A DNA stretch of 64,000 nt. Origin: Sinotaia quadrata. Lineage: Eukaryota; Mollusca; Gastropoda; Architaenioglossa; Viviparidae. Made by a program: the position numbers and the translations under genes. Under the pieces are notes generated by a model. The model searched no databases. It saw only the letters and a list, made by a program, of their open reading frames with translations, and was not told the DNA's origin. The stretch lies in contig CM054181.1 of NCBI GenBank assembly GCA_028829895.1, forward strand, positions 9,881,001 through 9,945,000. The letters are read 5' to 3'. Positions 52,193 through 64,000 of the stretch are shown one piece after another; the stretch's first letter is position 1; each line of letters opens with the position of its first letter.

Positions 52193-54571
52193 AAACTGAC
52201 AGCAAATACTTTGCTTCACACAAGCACAAAGTGACAGCATATAAAGCTATATTTTGTTTCACATAAACACTGAATGATAGCAAATACTTCATTTTATTTC
52301 ACAAACACAAAGTGACAGCAAATACTATATTTTGTTTCACATAAACACTGAATGATAGCAAATACTTCATTTTGTTTCACAAACACAAAGTGACAGCAAA
52401 TACTATATTTTGTTTCACACAAACTAACAACAAATACTATATTTTGTTTCACATAAAAAACACTGAATGATAGCAAATACTTCATTTGTTTCACAAACAC
52501 AAAGTGACAGCAAATACTATATTTTGTTTCACACAAACTGACAACAAATACTATATTTTGTTTCACATAAACACTGAATGATAGCAAATACTTCATTTTG
52601 TTTCACAAACACAAAGTGACAGCAAATACTATATTTTGTTTCACACAAACTGACAACAAATACTATATTTTGTTTCACACAAACTGACCACAAATGCTAT
52701 ACAGTATTTTGTTTCATACAAACACAAAACTGATAGCAAATGCTATATTTTGTTTCACACAAACTGACAACAAATACTATATTTTGTTTCACACAAACTG
52801 ACAACAAATACTATATTTTGTTTCACACAAACTGACCACAAATGCTATACAGTATTTTGTTTCATACAAACACAAAACTGATAGCAAATGCTATATTTTG
52901 TTTCACACAAACAAATTTGAAGGAAAGTGTTCTGCACATCACTCACATCCCCATCTCCTATAGGCTCCAGCATGAGGCCCTTCAAAGTATTAGCCGTGAT
53001 CCAGTCACTCCCATACAGAGTTCTAATTACCAATAACAACAGCCATTTAGAAAGAAACCAGCAACAAAAATAAAATAAATCAAATACCACATGAAAACTA
53101 AATTTATCTGAAATGAAATATCAGAATATGGAACCACTAGAAAACATTTTCCTATAAGCCGAGATAGAGTGAGAGCTGGAGAGAGAAAATGGAAATATGC
53201 AAGAAGCAACCATAGAATATTTATTTCAAAGACTAGACAGAGGAAAAAAAGGACACACACAGAGAATAGCTATGGAACACTATTTACAAGATTAGAACAG
53301 TGACAGAGAAAGAAGAAAACATGATTTAGGCATGGAATAACCAGAGAACATTTACTTCAAAATGAGAATGGAGACAGAGAAAAAGAGTGGTTGGTGTGTA
53401 GAACAGCACGGAACACTTTTCAAAGATACAAACAGAGATGGGAAAAGAAGAAAAGAGGATATATGCTTGGAATAACCATGGAACACTTATTTCAAAAATA
53501 TGAACCTAGAGATAGAAAAGAAATGGTTAAGCTTACAAAACAGCTATGGGACACTTATTTCAAGATTAGAACACTGAGAGAGAGAAAAGAAAGAGATGTG
53601 TTTACAGAATAGCCACAGAACACTTATTTCAAGATTAGAACAGAGAGAAAGAGAGAAAAAAAGATGTGTGTACAGAACAGTCATGGAACACATTTCAAGA
53701 ATAGGAAGGAGGGGGGAGAGAGAGAGAGAGATGTGTACAGAACAACCATGGAAAACTTATTTCAAGATTAGAACACTGAGACAGAGAAAAGAAAGAGATA
53801 TGCTTACCTTTCCAAGTTACAAGATGGCAATTTGACAAGATATGTGGCAGGTGGGAAAAGAGGGAATATACATTACAGTAGTTTTTTGACAATGTTTATC
53901 TTTTTACACACAAAACCATACTTTTAATTTTTTTGAAGTCATGCAGATAATTAAGGTCACATAATTTTTTTTCTTTTATCACCACATGCAGAAAGGTAAT
54001 ATCACAGCAACATCGCTGATACATGGGTGAAAACTGTCATTTAAGATTTTGTCTAATTATGCAACTGTGTAGTCCACATATTTTGGGTCAAGTCTAATTA
54101 TGTAACTGTCTAGTCCACATATTTGGGGTCAAGTCTAATTATGTAACTGTCTAGTCCACATATTTGGGGTCAAGTCTAATTATGTAACTGTCTAGTCCAC
54201 ATATTTGGGGTCAAGTCTAATTATGTAACTGTCTAGTCCACATATTTTGGGTCAAGTCTAATTATGTAACTGTCTAGTCCACATATTTGGGGTCAAGTCT
54301 AATTATGTAACTGTCTAGTCCACATATTTTGGGTCAAGTCTAATTATGTAACTGTGTAGTCCACATATTTGGGTCAAGTCTAATTATGTAACTGTCTAGT
54401 CCACATATTTGGGGTCAAACAAGATGTGGAGTCTTTATATCTAATTATGCAGACATGTAAATGTACTCACAGTTTTTTATCAGCTGCTTCAGTTAGCTGT
54501 CCTTTCCTAAATAGCCTGTCTTCTTCTTTCTTCAAGTCCTCTATCTTCCAAGATACCTCCTACAAACAATC

Positions 54572-54643
<72 letters not shown>

Positions 54644-55905
54644 TTAGAATTTAATATCTTTAATTAAGAGATTTGCAAATCAGTAAGCTGGTAGTGTGAA
54701 ACAGTTTTCTTTAGAAAAAAATAAGATCAGGCATTTATTATTTTTTTGTTGGTAAGGTTACAAATTTCATATAGAAAGTAATCAAAACATTTATGATCTT
54801 TAGATAATGAATAGTTTACTGTATGTTACTAAATAAGAGCTACTATGGTATGGAAGGCCAGTTACTGTTTCATTAGACAGTAATCAAGGACAAGTATCAG
54901 TCGATAGTGTGCTTCATTAGAAATCAGATATCTATGAAAGTAATCAAAGATAAGTATATCTATGATAAATAACAATTACTATTAACTATGGTACAAATAT
55001 ACAAAGCCTCTTTACCCATAATTCAATAAAATAATAAATATTATGAAACAACAAATCTAAAATCTATTATAACATGTTTATTATGTCCTCAGTGTTTCAT
55101 TATGCCTTACTACTAAAACAGTGATATAAATACATAAAACTTATGCCAAATTCTCTTTCTGGGTAGAGACCCTCTGTATGTATGTTGTACTTTGGGGGGT
55201 CAAGGTAATTTATTTGAAATGAATTTAAATGAATGGGCAGTACAAACATTATTGTATTTCAGTACTTTTCAAAAGTAAAATTAATCTGGCTCACATGCAT
55301 CAAGTGGTAGAAGTTTGGTTTGCCAGTGTAGAACATGGTGTGAAATGGTCGCCCAGTGGTGTCAAACTGTGCAGCTGTCACGTACCAAAGAAAAAAGTTA
55401 TATTGCATCTCTTTAAAATTACTAATTGAACTAAAATAAACACATTGATTATAACTGGAAAACATATCAATTCTGTTAGGGAGTTTGTGGCATATGCTTC
55501 TTTAGTATATAGCTAACATGCATATAAATAGCTTTTTACATATTTATTTTGATAATAAGAATGGTTGCAATTTCAGTAACTCTCCAGTAACCCAAAAATA
55601 TTTTATGAGCAATAGTTAGCTGTTATGAAAGATTATTGGAAAAGTCATTTCTGCAATGTTAAAGATTTACTCACTCATTTTACATTAAAAAATATCTCCC
55701 AAGTCACATGGTTATGAAAAATGTTGTTTCTCACAAAGAAAGATTTAAATTCTCGTTACTGTCCTTGAAAATCCTTACAATATGTTTCTATCATTTAGAA
55801 AATGACATATGCTTCAATCTGACCGTTGACGAATACTCTTCTAAAAATTAGTAAATGTGCCCAAGAGAAGATTTTGGTAATCCAAACATATTTCAAATGA
55901 GTGTG

Positions 55906-55954
<49 letters not shown>

Positions 55955-58900
55955 TTTTATGTGTTTTCTCTGCATCAATTTCACTGTCTGCTACTAAAAT
56001 GTACATCAGTCCAATTTGGGAATGTGATTAAGCACACCTGGAAAACTAAGAATGGAATTGCTGACTGATGTAGACATTCTATCCATCACCTGTAAGATTT
56101 TCTCTCTATGATACAGGCACTATATTTACATTAATGTTTGTATACAGTAGTTTTTTAAATTCATAACTGATCTAATTTTGTTACTGGAAATTTAGATATT
56201 TGTAGATAAGCACCTGCCATCTTTCTTACTTATCGTGAAGCCTTGATGCACTGTAGAAAGATGTATACAGACAAAAATTGATACTGAGGTGACTAGAACC
56301 AAACAGGTTATAACACATACAAATAATGTAAAGACACTGAAAGTAGTCAGCAAAACTTCGATGTCACGTGCCTATGATGCTCATTGACAAAACTATGGTA
56401 ATCAAAGTATAGGTGCATGCAATGTAAGTGCAGATAGAACGTCTTGTTGCTCATATCAAGCAATATTCAGTTTGGTCTAAAGCAGTTATTAACATGAACA
56501 TCTCATATAAAGAGACATTAAAATAACAACTTGTAAAGTGGTGTACCATAACTTGAGGCATGCCTTGTAAAGCGGTGTATCATAACTTGAGGGATGCCTT
56601 GTAAAGCGGTGTATCATAACTTGAGGGATGCCTTGTAAAGTGATATATAATAACTTGAGGGAAGCCTATATTAATTATCTGAACAGATTAAAGATGTACT
56701 TTTCTTTTTAACAAGCACTAAAGCAAAGAGGGTAGTATTTAATACAAAATCTTAAAAATCATTTTGCGACTGCCTTCAAATTCTATTAAGAATTACATCC
56801 TTAGAGTAATGTGTTGTTTATGGGCTGACACTAATAGGCATCACTGCTTGCAGCGCTACTGACACCAACATGCTCATTTAACACAAATAGATTTTGGGTA
56901 ATATCCCAAAATATTCCCTGACCCCTGGATTAAGGCATGTAAATTTGTTGTTGTTTCCCTTAAAATCTCCTTTGTTACAACAATTTTCATGTTATTTCCC
57001 TTGTTAAGCAATTAATTCCTGGTTTCCACTTTTTGGTTACTATATATTTTTATTGATATCTTCTTGTAGCTTATATTACTGGTGACAAAAGTTTACATAT
57101 TTACTTTCTGGTTATTAAATGTAATATTTTTAAATTGTATTATTATTTTAACAGTAAAATAGCATACAATTTTGTGCTTACAAGTATATTCACAATATTA
57201 TTTCTATTAATCTGATTTTGTAATGTTCTGTAAGTTAAAGAATCCCTGAAATTTTTTAGTTACTTGGCTAATATGCAGCTATTAAGGAATCCATGCCTTT
57301 GGCAGTTATTTGGTAATATGCAGCTATTAAGGAATCCCTGCCTTTGGTAGTTATTTGGTAATATGTATCTATTAAGGGATCCCTGACTTTGGAAGTTATT
57401 TGGTAATATGTAGCTATTAAGGGATCTCTGACTTTGGTAGTTATTTGGTAAAATGTAGCTATTAAGAGATCCCTGACTTTGGTATTTGGTAATATGAAGC
57501 TAAAGAATCCATGAAATTGGTAGTTATTTGGTAATGTGTAGCTATTAAGGGATCCCTGACTATGGTAGTTATTTGGTAATATGTAGCTATTAAGGAATCC
57601 CTGACTTTGGAAGTTACTTTGGTAATTATTAAATTATCACTGGATTTGGTAGTCATTTTGGTAAAATGTAGCTATTGAAGAATCCATGACATTGGTAGTT
57701 ATTCAAGTATCCGTGGATTGGTAGTCATTTGATAATATGTAGCTATACAATGTCTGTAGTACATTTTATAGAGAACATTTCCTATAAACATTTGTGGCAT
57801 GTGTAGTAATTTATAGAGTTATACATAATAGTGTACTGAAATGAATCTGCATAATGAGTTTAGCACGCCAACAACTGTTATGAATTTAGCAATGAGTTTC
57901 TTACACATTTAACACATTAAAATGAGTTTTTATGCATTAACTACATTGAATGTGTAATATTGCCAGAATGGGTTTACTTTCAACTAGACTTTACTAGAGT
58001 GAGTGTTACATTTAGCTGTTACTAAATTTAATATATTACACTTAACTGGATTGAATTTTGGTTTCAGGCATTTTAAATGGACTGAACTGATACATGCAAC
58101 CAGAATGGACACATCAAAACATTTGTTACACACATCAAAACATTTTTACACATATTAAAACATCTGTTACACATGTCAAGACATCTTTTATACACGTCAA
58201 AACATTTGTTAAATAATCAGACTGACTTTGAAGCACATACCTAGACACACTTGTACTGACTCCACCCAATATATTACAAAGTCTAAGTACTAGTGAGTTC
58301 GGTGCAAATCATTGGAATAATGAGCTAAATTATATAAATCTCACCTTTTCTTTTAGGAAAAATTTCATACGGATGCTGGTGAAAACAAAAAGAAAAACAA
58401 AAATCAAATCACTTGTGGGAAATATAGAGTAATGTCTGAATAAGAACAAATACAATTAAATGTCCAGAACAAGCATAATTAAAAGTGACAATTCAATGAA
58501 TATCATGATCTGCTAATGAGATATAATGTGAGTAATTTACTCTTTAGATTAAAAAAGTAGATTATATGTGAAAGAAATATTAATAATATCATAGCAAGGT
58601 TAACAATAAGTAATGGTGATACTTGATGACTACATGGCATCTGTATCTGGCAAATTCTAATTTTAAAGACATACTATGGGCAATGTTCATGGGCAAAATC
58701 ATAAACATTAGATATTAACGTGACTCTATTTAAAGAGTTCTGATAATGGTGCAAATGATAACATTAGATATTAACGTGACTCTATTTAAAGAGTTCTGAT
58801 AATGGTGCAAATGATAACATTAGATATTAACGTGACTCTATTTAAAGAGTTCTGATAATGGTGCAAATGGCACAAAATCTGATCTCAAGACTCAAACTAA

Positions 58901-61900
58901 AGCTCGAGTTGAAAACATTTTATGAACTCGTACGAAATATTAATTTAAAAAATAGCAAGTCCACCCTATCAACCCAAATTTTCTTAAGATGCCTGAGGCA
59001 GCAGGAGCATGCCTGAAATTATGTGAGTGTTCTTTCATTTAAAAGAGAAAAATGTGACATCAAAATACGGAGTTGATGGTGTCTATTTCACTCTAGAAGT
59101 AGATATAACTGCACATATTTCTATTGCACAAGTTGTTAATTTAAACATGATGACTATTTGTCATAACATTTGTGGACTATTAGCAATCCTGGAAAGTCAT
59201 ATTCTTGACTCAGGCAACATTCCCCCTTCCTGTTTATTTCAGATTTCCATATTTATGACACAATTTTTTATCTCCATGTACTCAAGTTTCTCCTCGAGCA
59301 AATTCTTCATGATCACTGCTCAATACATATTATTTATTCTTGTTATTTTTGGTATACATTATAAAATGAGAACATCATGAAAAAGCAATTAATTCAATGG
59401 TTGTAAGGCAGTTTCAATGGGTAATGGTAATTGTGATGGCAGTATCAATGGTAGTTTATCAGTGATGGAATATACTACACTCTTGACTGTGTGGCCTGGT
59501 GATTGTGTTTAAAACCTGACACAAAAGACACCAAATTATGGAAATGTATCTTTCTCATTTGATTAATAAATTCATTTTTGGCCAAAATGTGAAATATTTC
59601 AATGCGGTATTCCCAAAATATTTTCAATTATTAAGAAAAATGGGATGAAGTTGGAGAGTTTTTTTTTTTTAGACAAATGCATTTAAAGTAAAATATCTTA
59701 CTGGTAAATTTACTGACTCAATTTCTAATTAAATATTCATCAAAATGTACACAGCATAGATGTGACTGTCAAATAAGTTACTGTTTTGTCAGATAACTTC
59801 AATTTTGTTATGTTTATCAACTTATATAGCATATGTGAATGCCAGATAATGTATTCTAGTATCAGATAAATTCAATTTTTGCTTTATCAATATACAAGAA
59901 GTTCAATTTCTAAGTATATCATTATTCAATCAAATAGCATATATTATGTTTGGTACTATTTTTAATTTAAAAAGATTTTTTTTATTAGTTTTTATTAAGT
60001 TTTGCATAATTTAAAATTCCTTCAAAATATTTAATTTTAACGGAGTAAAATCTCATATTTCTGCTTTTTATTTCTGTTTGGATAATATATTTCTTAATCT
60101 ATTAATACCAAATACATTATGACACTAATTTACAGTATTTTCATGCATTATCTCAAATAAGCCTTTCTTCAGGTTTACATTAATCTGAAGTGGAGATAAC
60201 TGTAGCAACTCAAAAACTACATGATTTAGCCTGGATCCATTTTTAATAATACTGTAAAATTTGGGGCTTTAGGAAAAGGGTATTAACTAGGTTTTGAATT
60301 CAGAACACTTTAATCTTCTTATTCCATTCAAGCTCACATAAAAGAACTCATGCAGGCAGAGAATTACTATTAATTTTTTTAAAATAATATTATTTTTCAA
60401 AATTACCTTTAACACAGGGCGTGCTTTTATGTTAGTAAGTCCAGATGGCAGTAAATATTGAATGGCTTTCTGTCAAATAAAACATTTTTATTTAAAATCA
60501 TGTCATTTCAGATCCCTGCAAAAGAAATACATAGTTTTTATTACTAACAAAAATATCAAGTTAAGGATAAAAAGACCAAATTTTATATGATATCCAAATT
60601 TCTGTTTAAACTGAAATCTGTTGGCTGCATATTTTTAAAGCCATGCAAATACGAATTGAACAATTAAATATTTTATTTTCTAATCAATCAAAATTCCATG
60701 CAAATACCAATTGAACAATTAGATATTTTATTTTCTAATCAATCAAAATTTCAATCTGTGAATGCCAGACAGTAGATTTATAATATCAAAAGAATGCAAA
60801 AAGTATGTCAATTGTCATTTAACAAAGAAAAATTAAGTATGTCATTTAACAAAGAAAAATTAAAAATAGCATGTTTATATTGTATTCCAAATAATTTTGT
60901 GTTTTGAAGATACTGCCATGCTCTTGTTACAAATTACACACATGAACTTAACATTTTCATAAGAAATATTGTTTTTAAGTAAGAAAAGCAAAACAACTTT
61001 AAAATAAACACATTTCCATACTTCATTTTCATACTTCAATTTTACATTTCTTTTCTGGCAGTCACAGATTTGTAATTAAAACAGTATTTATTTCAAGCAT
61101 AAATTCACAAATGCTAGCTGTATTTTAATAAAAAGATTAAGTGATCTACATTACTTTAAAGATAATTTTGACATTGTGTTGTGCAGTATCAAGTGATGTA
61201 AAGTGATCAGTTTCAAGAATACAAAAATTCCTTTCTTTCTAAAACTGGCTACGTTAATTCTATTGCTTTGAATAGAAAGAGCACCATTTAAAATACACAT
61301 ATATTGGTTCAGATTGTACATTATAAAAAGAGAGAAAGAGAGGGAGAGAGAGAGTCAGACAAAAATCAGTAAAGTGCACAGAATTTTCAAAGGATTTTAG
61401 GCAAAATGTTTGGCAAAAATATTTCTAGCAGGATCTCTCCCTCCCATCTCTTTCATATTTAAATATTTATAAATTACATACAATGATACATATGCCACCA
61501 TTGTAAACAAAACATAAGTTGGGATTGTCCTACACCTAAGTAGGTTTGCACCTTTATATTATTTAAATTATTCACAATACACATAAAATGATTAAAAATT
61601 AACAGTAACAACAATAATTAATCGACCAACAAAACATTTTCTTGAAAGCATTTGATTTAGTCTGTCAAGTTTTATAAAAGTCAGTTTTAAATTTACTTGC
61701 AATATAATAAAGAAATCTGCATTTCTCTTGATTAATTTTTAGGTTTTAAAATCAATTCTGCAACAAACAAAAAGAATAAATAAAAGAGAAAGGTATAAAA
61801 TTCCTACGTTAACATCATCTTGGGTAAAAAGATCAGGATCTTGCCCCATTATGTTGGCCAGATGCCGTTTCCCAATCTCGTATTCATTAATCTGCTCAGT

Positions 61901-62757
61901 AATCATTTTATCTAAAACATTGGAAACATATCATATGCATAAATATGGAGTAAATAAAAGTTCATTCTTAAACTACAGTGATAAAGTCAAACCAGAATTA
62001 AATAGTGCAAAACAATGAATTAAAACATTGAAGTACAAATGTAAACAATATCAGAGTAAATACTATTAGGCTATGAACAATACAATGAATATATGTTTCA
62101 GATTACAAACATACATATATGCAATTTTGTGTTCAATTTTTTAATAATATCTTGTTTTTAAAAAATCATCTTCAATATATCAAAACTATAATTCATAAGC
62201 AGAAAATTAAGTGAACATTTACATATTTAAAATTATTATTATTACTTATAATTCTTAGCAGAGTAGATAAAACAAAATGTTAATTATATGATATCTGAAA
62301 TATACATAAGTTGCAGAGATTTAACAGATAATTTATTCAAAATGCATATCTTAATCTTATTTAACTACAGCATATTTGTTCTCATTTCAGTACAGTTATT
62401 GTTAGTTTGATATCAAAATGTCATGCTATTAATAATCTTCTTCATAATAGTTAATACACAACATATGTATATTAATACAATATAATGTTTTAAAATATAA
62501 TTTAATAATAATTGGTAAAGCAAAGCAACATAAATTAAATGTCATTTCTATATAAACATACATATCATTATCATAAGCATACCATATGTTTTAGCTCTCT
62601 CCAAGTAGGCCTGCATGGCTCGGCTGATTTTCTGAGCTTTCGTGGGGGCTTTAGGTTGCAAAGAACCATGCATAATATTTTCTGGGATTGCTCTCTCTTT
62701 AGTATCACTGTCTTTGGGTCTCACTTTATCATTTAAAACAGGACTGCCACTGCAAAA
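47152..62757 (-). CDS. MRPS9: Mitochondrial small ribosomal subunit protein uS9m, exons for all but the N-terminus
   Basis: Thirteen minus-strand exons join without a frame break into 384 codons plus stop: 62583-62757, 61808-61911, 60407-60469, 58345-58375, 55295-55374, 54471-54559, 52947-53022, 51626-51751, 50794-50836, 50278-50383, 48386-48555, 48021-48099, 47152-47164. All introns are GT/AG. The first part ([45 protein letters not shown]) is the metazoan N-terminal domain. The last ~120 residues are the uS9 fold: [49 protein letters not shown]. The basic tail of this family reaches toward the P-site in the small subunit; the product works in the mitochondrial matrix. Length is near the usual ~395, so only the targeting sequence is missing. 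The acceptor of the first exon could instead be at 62749. Confidence 0.96.
47640..48010. repeat. GGTAAATGTA repeats with 84-bp higher-order unit in last MRPS9 intron
   Basis: Two and a half copies of an 84-bp unit (GAAGACTGGGTAATTGTACT, ATGAGGTAAATGTATG, CACTGGGGTAAATGTATGAC) lie at about 47785-48000, with decayed short units to 47640. The array touches the weak donor at 48020. Confidence 0.85.
48386..48555 (-). CDS. MRPS9: MRPS9 central uS9-domain exon
   Basis: Encodes [14 protein letters not shown] through the [14 protein letters not shown] core motif to MREKMRY. Donor ATG/GTAAGT. This exon alone identifies the gene. Confidence 0.95.
48785..49030. repeat. ~70-bp tandem repeat, 3 copies, MRPS9 intron
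   Basis: ATACTTTTCTGAGATACAGA recurs with GACACCTGACAAAAA-type sequence. Confidence 0.75.
49031..49950. other. MRPS9 intron sequence, no feature
   Basis: AT-rich single-copy sequence. Only a short TCAGTCCTACTGTGGTTAAA duplication at about 49465-49520. Confidence 0.5.
49953..50165. repeat. ~105-bp direct duplication, MRPS9 intron
   Basis: CAACTATATCTGGCATCCAA to AATAACTGGCCTTATATA occurs twice in tandem with few differences. Confidence 0.85.
50455..50670. repeat. ~36-bp degenerate tandem repeat, MRPS9 intron
   Basis: About six copies of AAAAAGGGCATTAATCTTCA plus TGCTGATGAGTAAT, starting within 75 bp of the exon at 50278-50383. Confidence 0.85.
50840..51620. other. MRPS9 intron, no feature
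   Basis: AT-rich. Nothing beyond short A runs. Confidence 0.5.
52050..52915. repeat. ~40/78-bp repeat TATATTTTGTTTCACACAAAC, MRPS9 intron
   Basis: Many copies of GCAAATACTATATTTTGTTT with CACAAACACAAAGTGACA and a CATAAACACTGAATGATA variant. It ends about 30 bp before the donor end of the exon at 52947-53022. A (CT)n tract lies at about 52161-52180. Confidence 0.9.
53200..53820. repeat. ~60-bp purine-rich degenerate repeat, MRPS9 intron
   Basis: Repeats of CATGGAACACTTATTTCAAG plus ATTAGAACA and GAGAGAAAGAGA. Frames here on both strands are repeat by-products. Confidence 0.8.
54052..54418. repeat. 41-bp minisatellite, 9 copies, MRPS9 intron
   Basis: The unit is TCTAATTATGTAACTGTCTA, GTCCACATATTTGGGGTCAA, G. 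It lies 50 bp from the exon at 54471-54559. Confidence 0.95.
54571..54641. repeat. (AC)n microsatellite
   Basis: About 35 perfect dinucleotides starting 12 bp from the acceptor end of the exon at 54471-54559, so the repeat occupies the usual branch-point region of that intron. Confidence 0.95.
54650..55290. other. MRPS9 intron, no feature
   Basis: AT-rich single-copy sequence. Confidence 0.5.
55905..55952. repeat. (TG)n microsatellite
   Basis: About 24 perfect TG units in an MRPS9 intron. Confidence 0.95.
56530..56668. repeat. 34-bp tandem repeat, 4 copies
   Basis: The unit is CTTGTAAAGCGGTGTATCAT plus AACTTGAGGGATGC. Confidence 0.9.
57240..57745. repeat. ~45-bp tandem repeat, ~10 copies
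   Basis: The unit is GGTAGTTATTTGGTAATATG, TAGCTATTAAGGGATCCCTG, ACTTT, with deletions in later copies. Confidence 0.9.
57746..58340. other. MRPS9 intron, ACACATCAAAACATTTGTTA motifs
   Basis: A short loose repeat at 58100-58215. Nothing else. Confidence 0.45.
58345..58375 (-). CDS. MRPS9: MRPS9 31-bp small exon
   Basis: Encodes [10 protein letters not shown] plus one base, between the acceptor TTTTCACCAG and the donor AAAAG/GTGAGA. Its identity rests on the conserved HP-E-IFP string of the family and on the phase match to the exons at 60407-60469 (phase 0) and 55295-55374 (phase 1). Confidence 0.92.
58705..58870. repeat. 56-bp tandem repeat, 3 copies
   Basis: Near-perfect copies of ACATTAGATATTAACGTGAC, TCTATTTAAAGAGTTCTGAT, AATGGTGCAAATGATA start at 58705, 58761 and 58817. 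The unit contains the palindromic core CTATTTAAAGAG. Confidence 0.95.
58871..60400. other. MRPS9 intron, no supported exon
   Basis: A 117-codon plus-strand frame at 59027-59380 has hydrophobic content but no recognised motif and is antisense within an intron. I do not call it a gene. Confidence 0.5.
60638..60755. repeat. ~57-bp direct duplication
   Basis: CCATGCAAATACGAATTGAA, CAATTAAATATTTTATTTTC, TAATCAATCAAAAT occurs twice in tandem. Confidence 0.85.
60870..61800. other. MRPS9 intron, no feature
   Basis: AT-rich, with a short (GA)n tract at about 61329-61353. Confidence 0.5.
61920..62580. other. MRPS9 intron, no feature
   Basis: Strongly AT-rich. Nothing recognised. Confidence 0.5.
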
Positions 62758-64000
62758 CTAAAATATATTTGGACCCATAAAAATTTAAAAGATACTTAAT
62801 GTCAACTATTGTTTATCTCTTTTCTCTGTCATGAAGTTTTTAAAATGTAACAGCAGATATAATAATAATAAAAATAGAACAAAATTTGATATGATGCTTA
62901 AAATCCTAAAAAGTGATACATGCAATCTGTTTATTTTTAAAAATCTTTTTTCACTGAAAGAAAAGTACAATATACAGTGATAACTGATATATCACAACTA
63001 CATGGGAGGAGGAAGATCATGAGAAAATCCAAATTAGTGAGGTGCCATTATTCAAACCTGTAACATTTGTATGTGGCACAAAATTTAATTATTTTAAGTC
63101 AAATTATCAAAACCAGTACATAAGTAGTAATGCTGACAAACAAGTGTTAAGACAATGAGGTATTATATAGCCATAATATTGGTCTTAACTAGCATATTGC
63201 CCAGAATATGCAACATCCAGATAGAGATATATGAATTAGTGAGGTTTCACTGTACTTATTTTAAACTGAACTATCAACTAAGAATAAAATAAGAAAACAA
63301 TTTTTAAATATTCTGGTAGTTTTATTTGTCATTTATTATTTATTTGGTTATATATAAAGGAAATACTTTAAATGAAAAGATAATATTTCTGGCACATTCC
63401 ATAAAATTTTCTTCAATTTTAATTTTTAAAGACCTAATTAACTATGAAATAAATGTAACTTTACTGATTGTAATAATTATATTTGTTTAATCTCTGCATA
63501 AATTTATATAAACAATTACCTCTATGTTTTAAATATAATATTTTCAAGATTTTACAAGAAAATCTCTTTAAGCATTTATCTGAAAGAGAACAGACACTGA
63601 TTGAAAACAAATATTTGTGCATTTTACTTTTCATTGTTTTCAATTTCATACTACCAGCACACACACACACACAAAAATATTGGTTAATTTTTAAATAATT
63701 CTTTCTACAGTGAAATGATTCCCTTAGACAAGTTAGAGGGCTTAGAGTATTTAAGCAGGTGATTTAATTTTAAGCCACATTCCACATACACAACCAAAAA
63801 AAAAAATAAATAAATAAAAAGAGTAACAATAAGGAGAGTGGGAAAGCAAAGATAGGTTGGGGTATTTATGGAGTTTCTGCAGGAGAGCATAAAGGCACTG
63901 TCATAAGAGTTAATATAGACAGTGGCATTTTTCTGAAAAAATCATTAATTTTTGTTGTTGTTTTTCTTCACAATGATAGTGCTGCTAAATTTGATGCCCT
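62758..64000. other. Upstream part of MRPS9, start exon not found
   Basis: By length the missing N-terminal mitochondrial-targeting segment should be a few tens of residues. No minus-strand Met frame with a suitable donor stood out here, so the start exon is probably beyond the window. Confidence 0.4.

Noticed and set aside
54471..58375. Direct splice of the MRPS9 exon 58345-58375 to 54471-54559
   Set aside because: Gives a frame break; inserting the exon at 55295-55374 fixes the phase and adds the conserved GRPFH...FYTGK segment.
59027..59380. 117-codon plus-strand frame in an MRPS9 intron
   Set aside because: Antisense, AT-rich and hydrophobic by composition; no family recognised.
1..64000. 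tRNA, rRNA or other structured RNA genes
   Set aside because: No cloverleaf or GGTTCGAATC-type T-arm with matching stems was found; the only tRNA-like string is the retrotransposon PBS candidate.

Overview
The window looks like nuclear DNA of an invertebrate animal, most likely a mollusc and probably a gastropod. The evidence is intron-containing genes with GT/AG junctions, a mitochondrial ribosomal protein gene whose protein aligns end to end with the animal family, an animal-type heme globin pair, a Ty3/gypsy element, a LINE fragment, and very heavy minisatellite and microsatellite content. The taxon is inferred, not proven. There is no bacterial-style gene organisation.

Region by region. 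(1) Positions 1-14528 hold two head-to-tail, apparently identical copies of a Ty3/gypsy-type LTR retrotransposon on the minus strand, with a repeat period of exactly 6729 bp and a shared middle LTR. Each copy has one intact 1445-codon gag-pol frame whose order is gag, protease, integrase, reverse transcriptase, RNase H. Integrase lies before RT, as in Gmr1-like elements. (2) Positions 14529-18254 are stacked tandem repeats that run up to the splice acceptor of a plus-strand globin terminal exon (18255-18683). (3) Positions 18684-28300 hold the globin 3' region, a 48/51-bp minisatellite, a 5'-truncated minus-strand LINE, G-rich tracts, two separate 32-bp minisatellites, a 30-bp minisatellite and a possible inverted-repeat element. 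(4) Positions 28304-34111 hold a second globin gene on the minus strand, reconstructed as three exons in phase 0 (227 aa). It has a start exon beginning Met-Gly-Cys, the acylation-type N-terminus known from globin X, and an intron in which the tail of exon 2 plus its splice donor has been tandemly repeated. (5) Positions 34112-47150 are gene-poor, with minisatellites, an interstitial telomere-like tract at 38401 and a DNA transposon (44497-46785) with 14-bp inverted termini and a perfect 6-bp target duplication. (6) Positions 47152-62757 hold thirteen exons of MRPS9 (mitochondrial ribosomal protein uS9m) on the minus strand. The exons join without a frame break into 384 codons plus stop. Only the N-terminal targeting exon or exons are missing, to the right of 62757 and probably beyond the window.

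How the parts relate. The two globins share about two thirds of their residues in the terminal exon, have the same intron position and phase, and lie tail to tail, so they look like a local inverted duplication. MRPS9 is an independent housekeeping gene. Everything else is mobile or tandemly repeated DNA, much of it inside introns and in several places within tens of bases of an exon.
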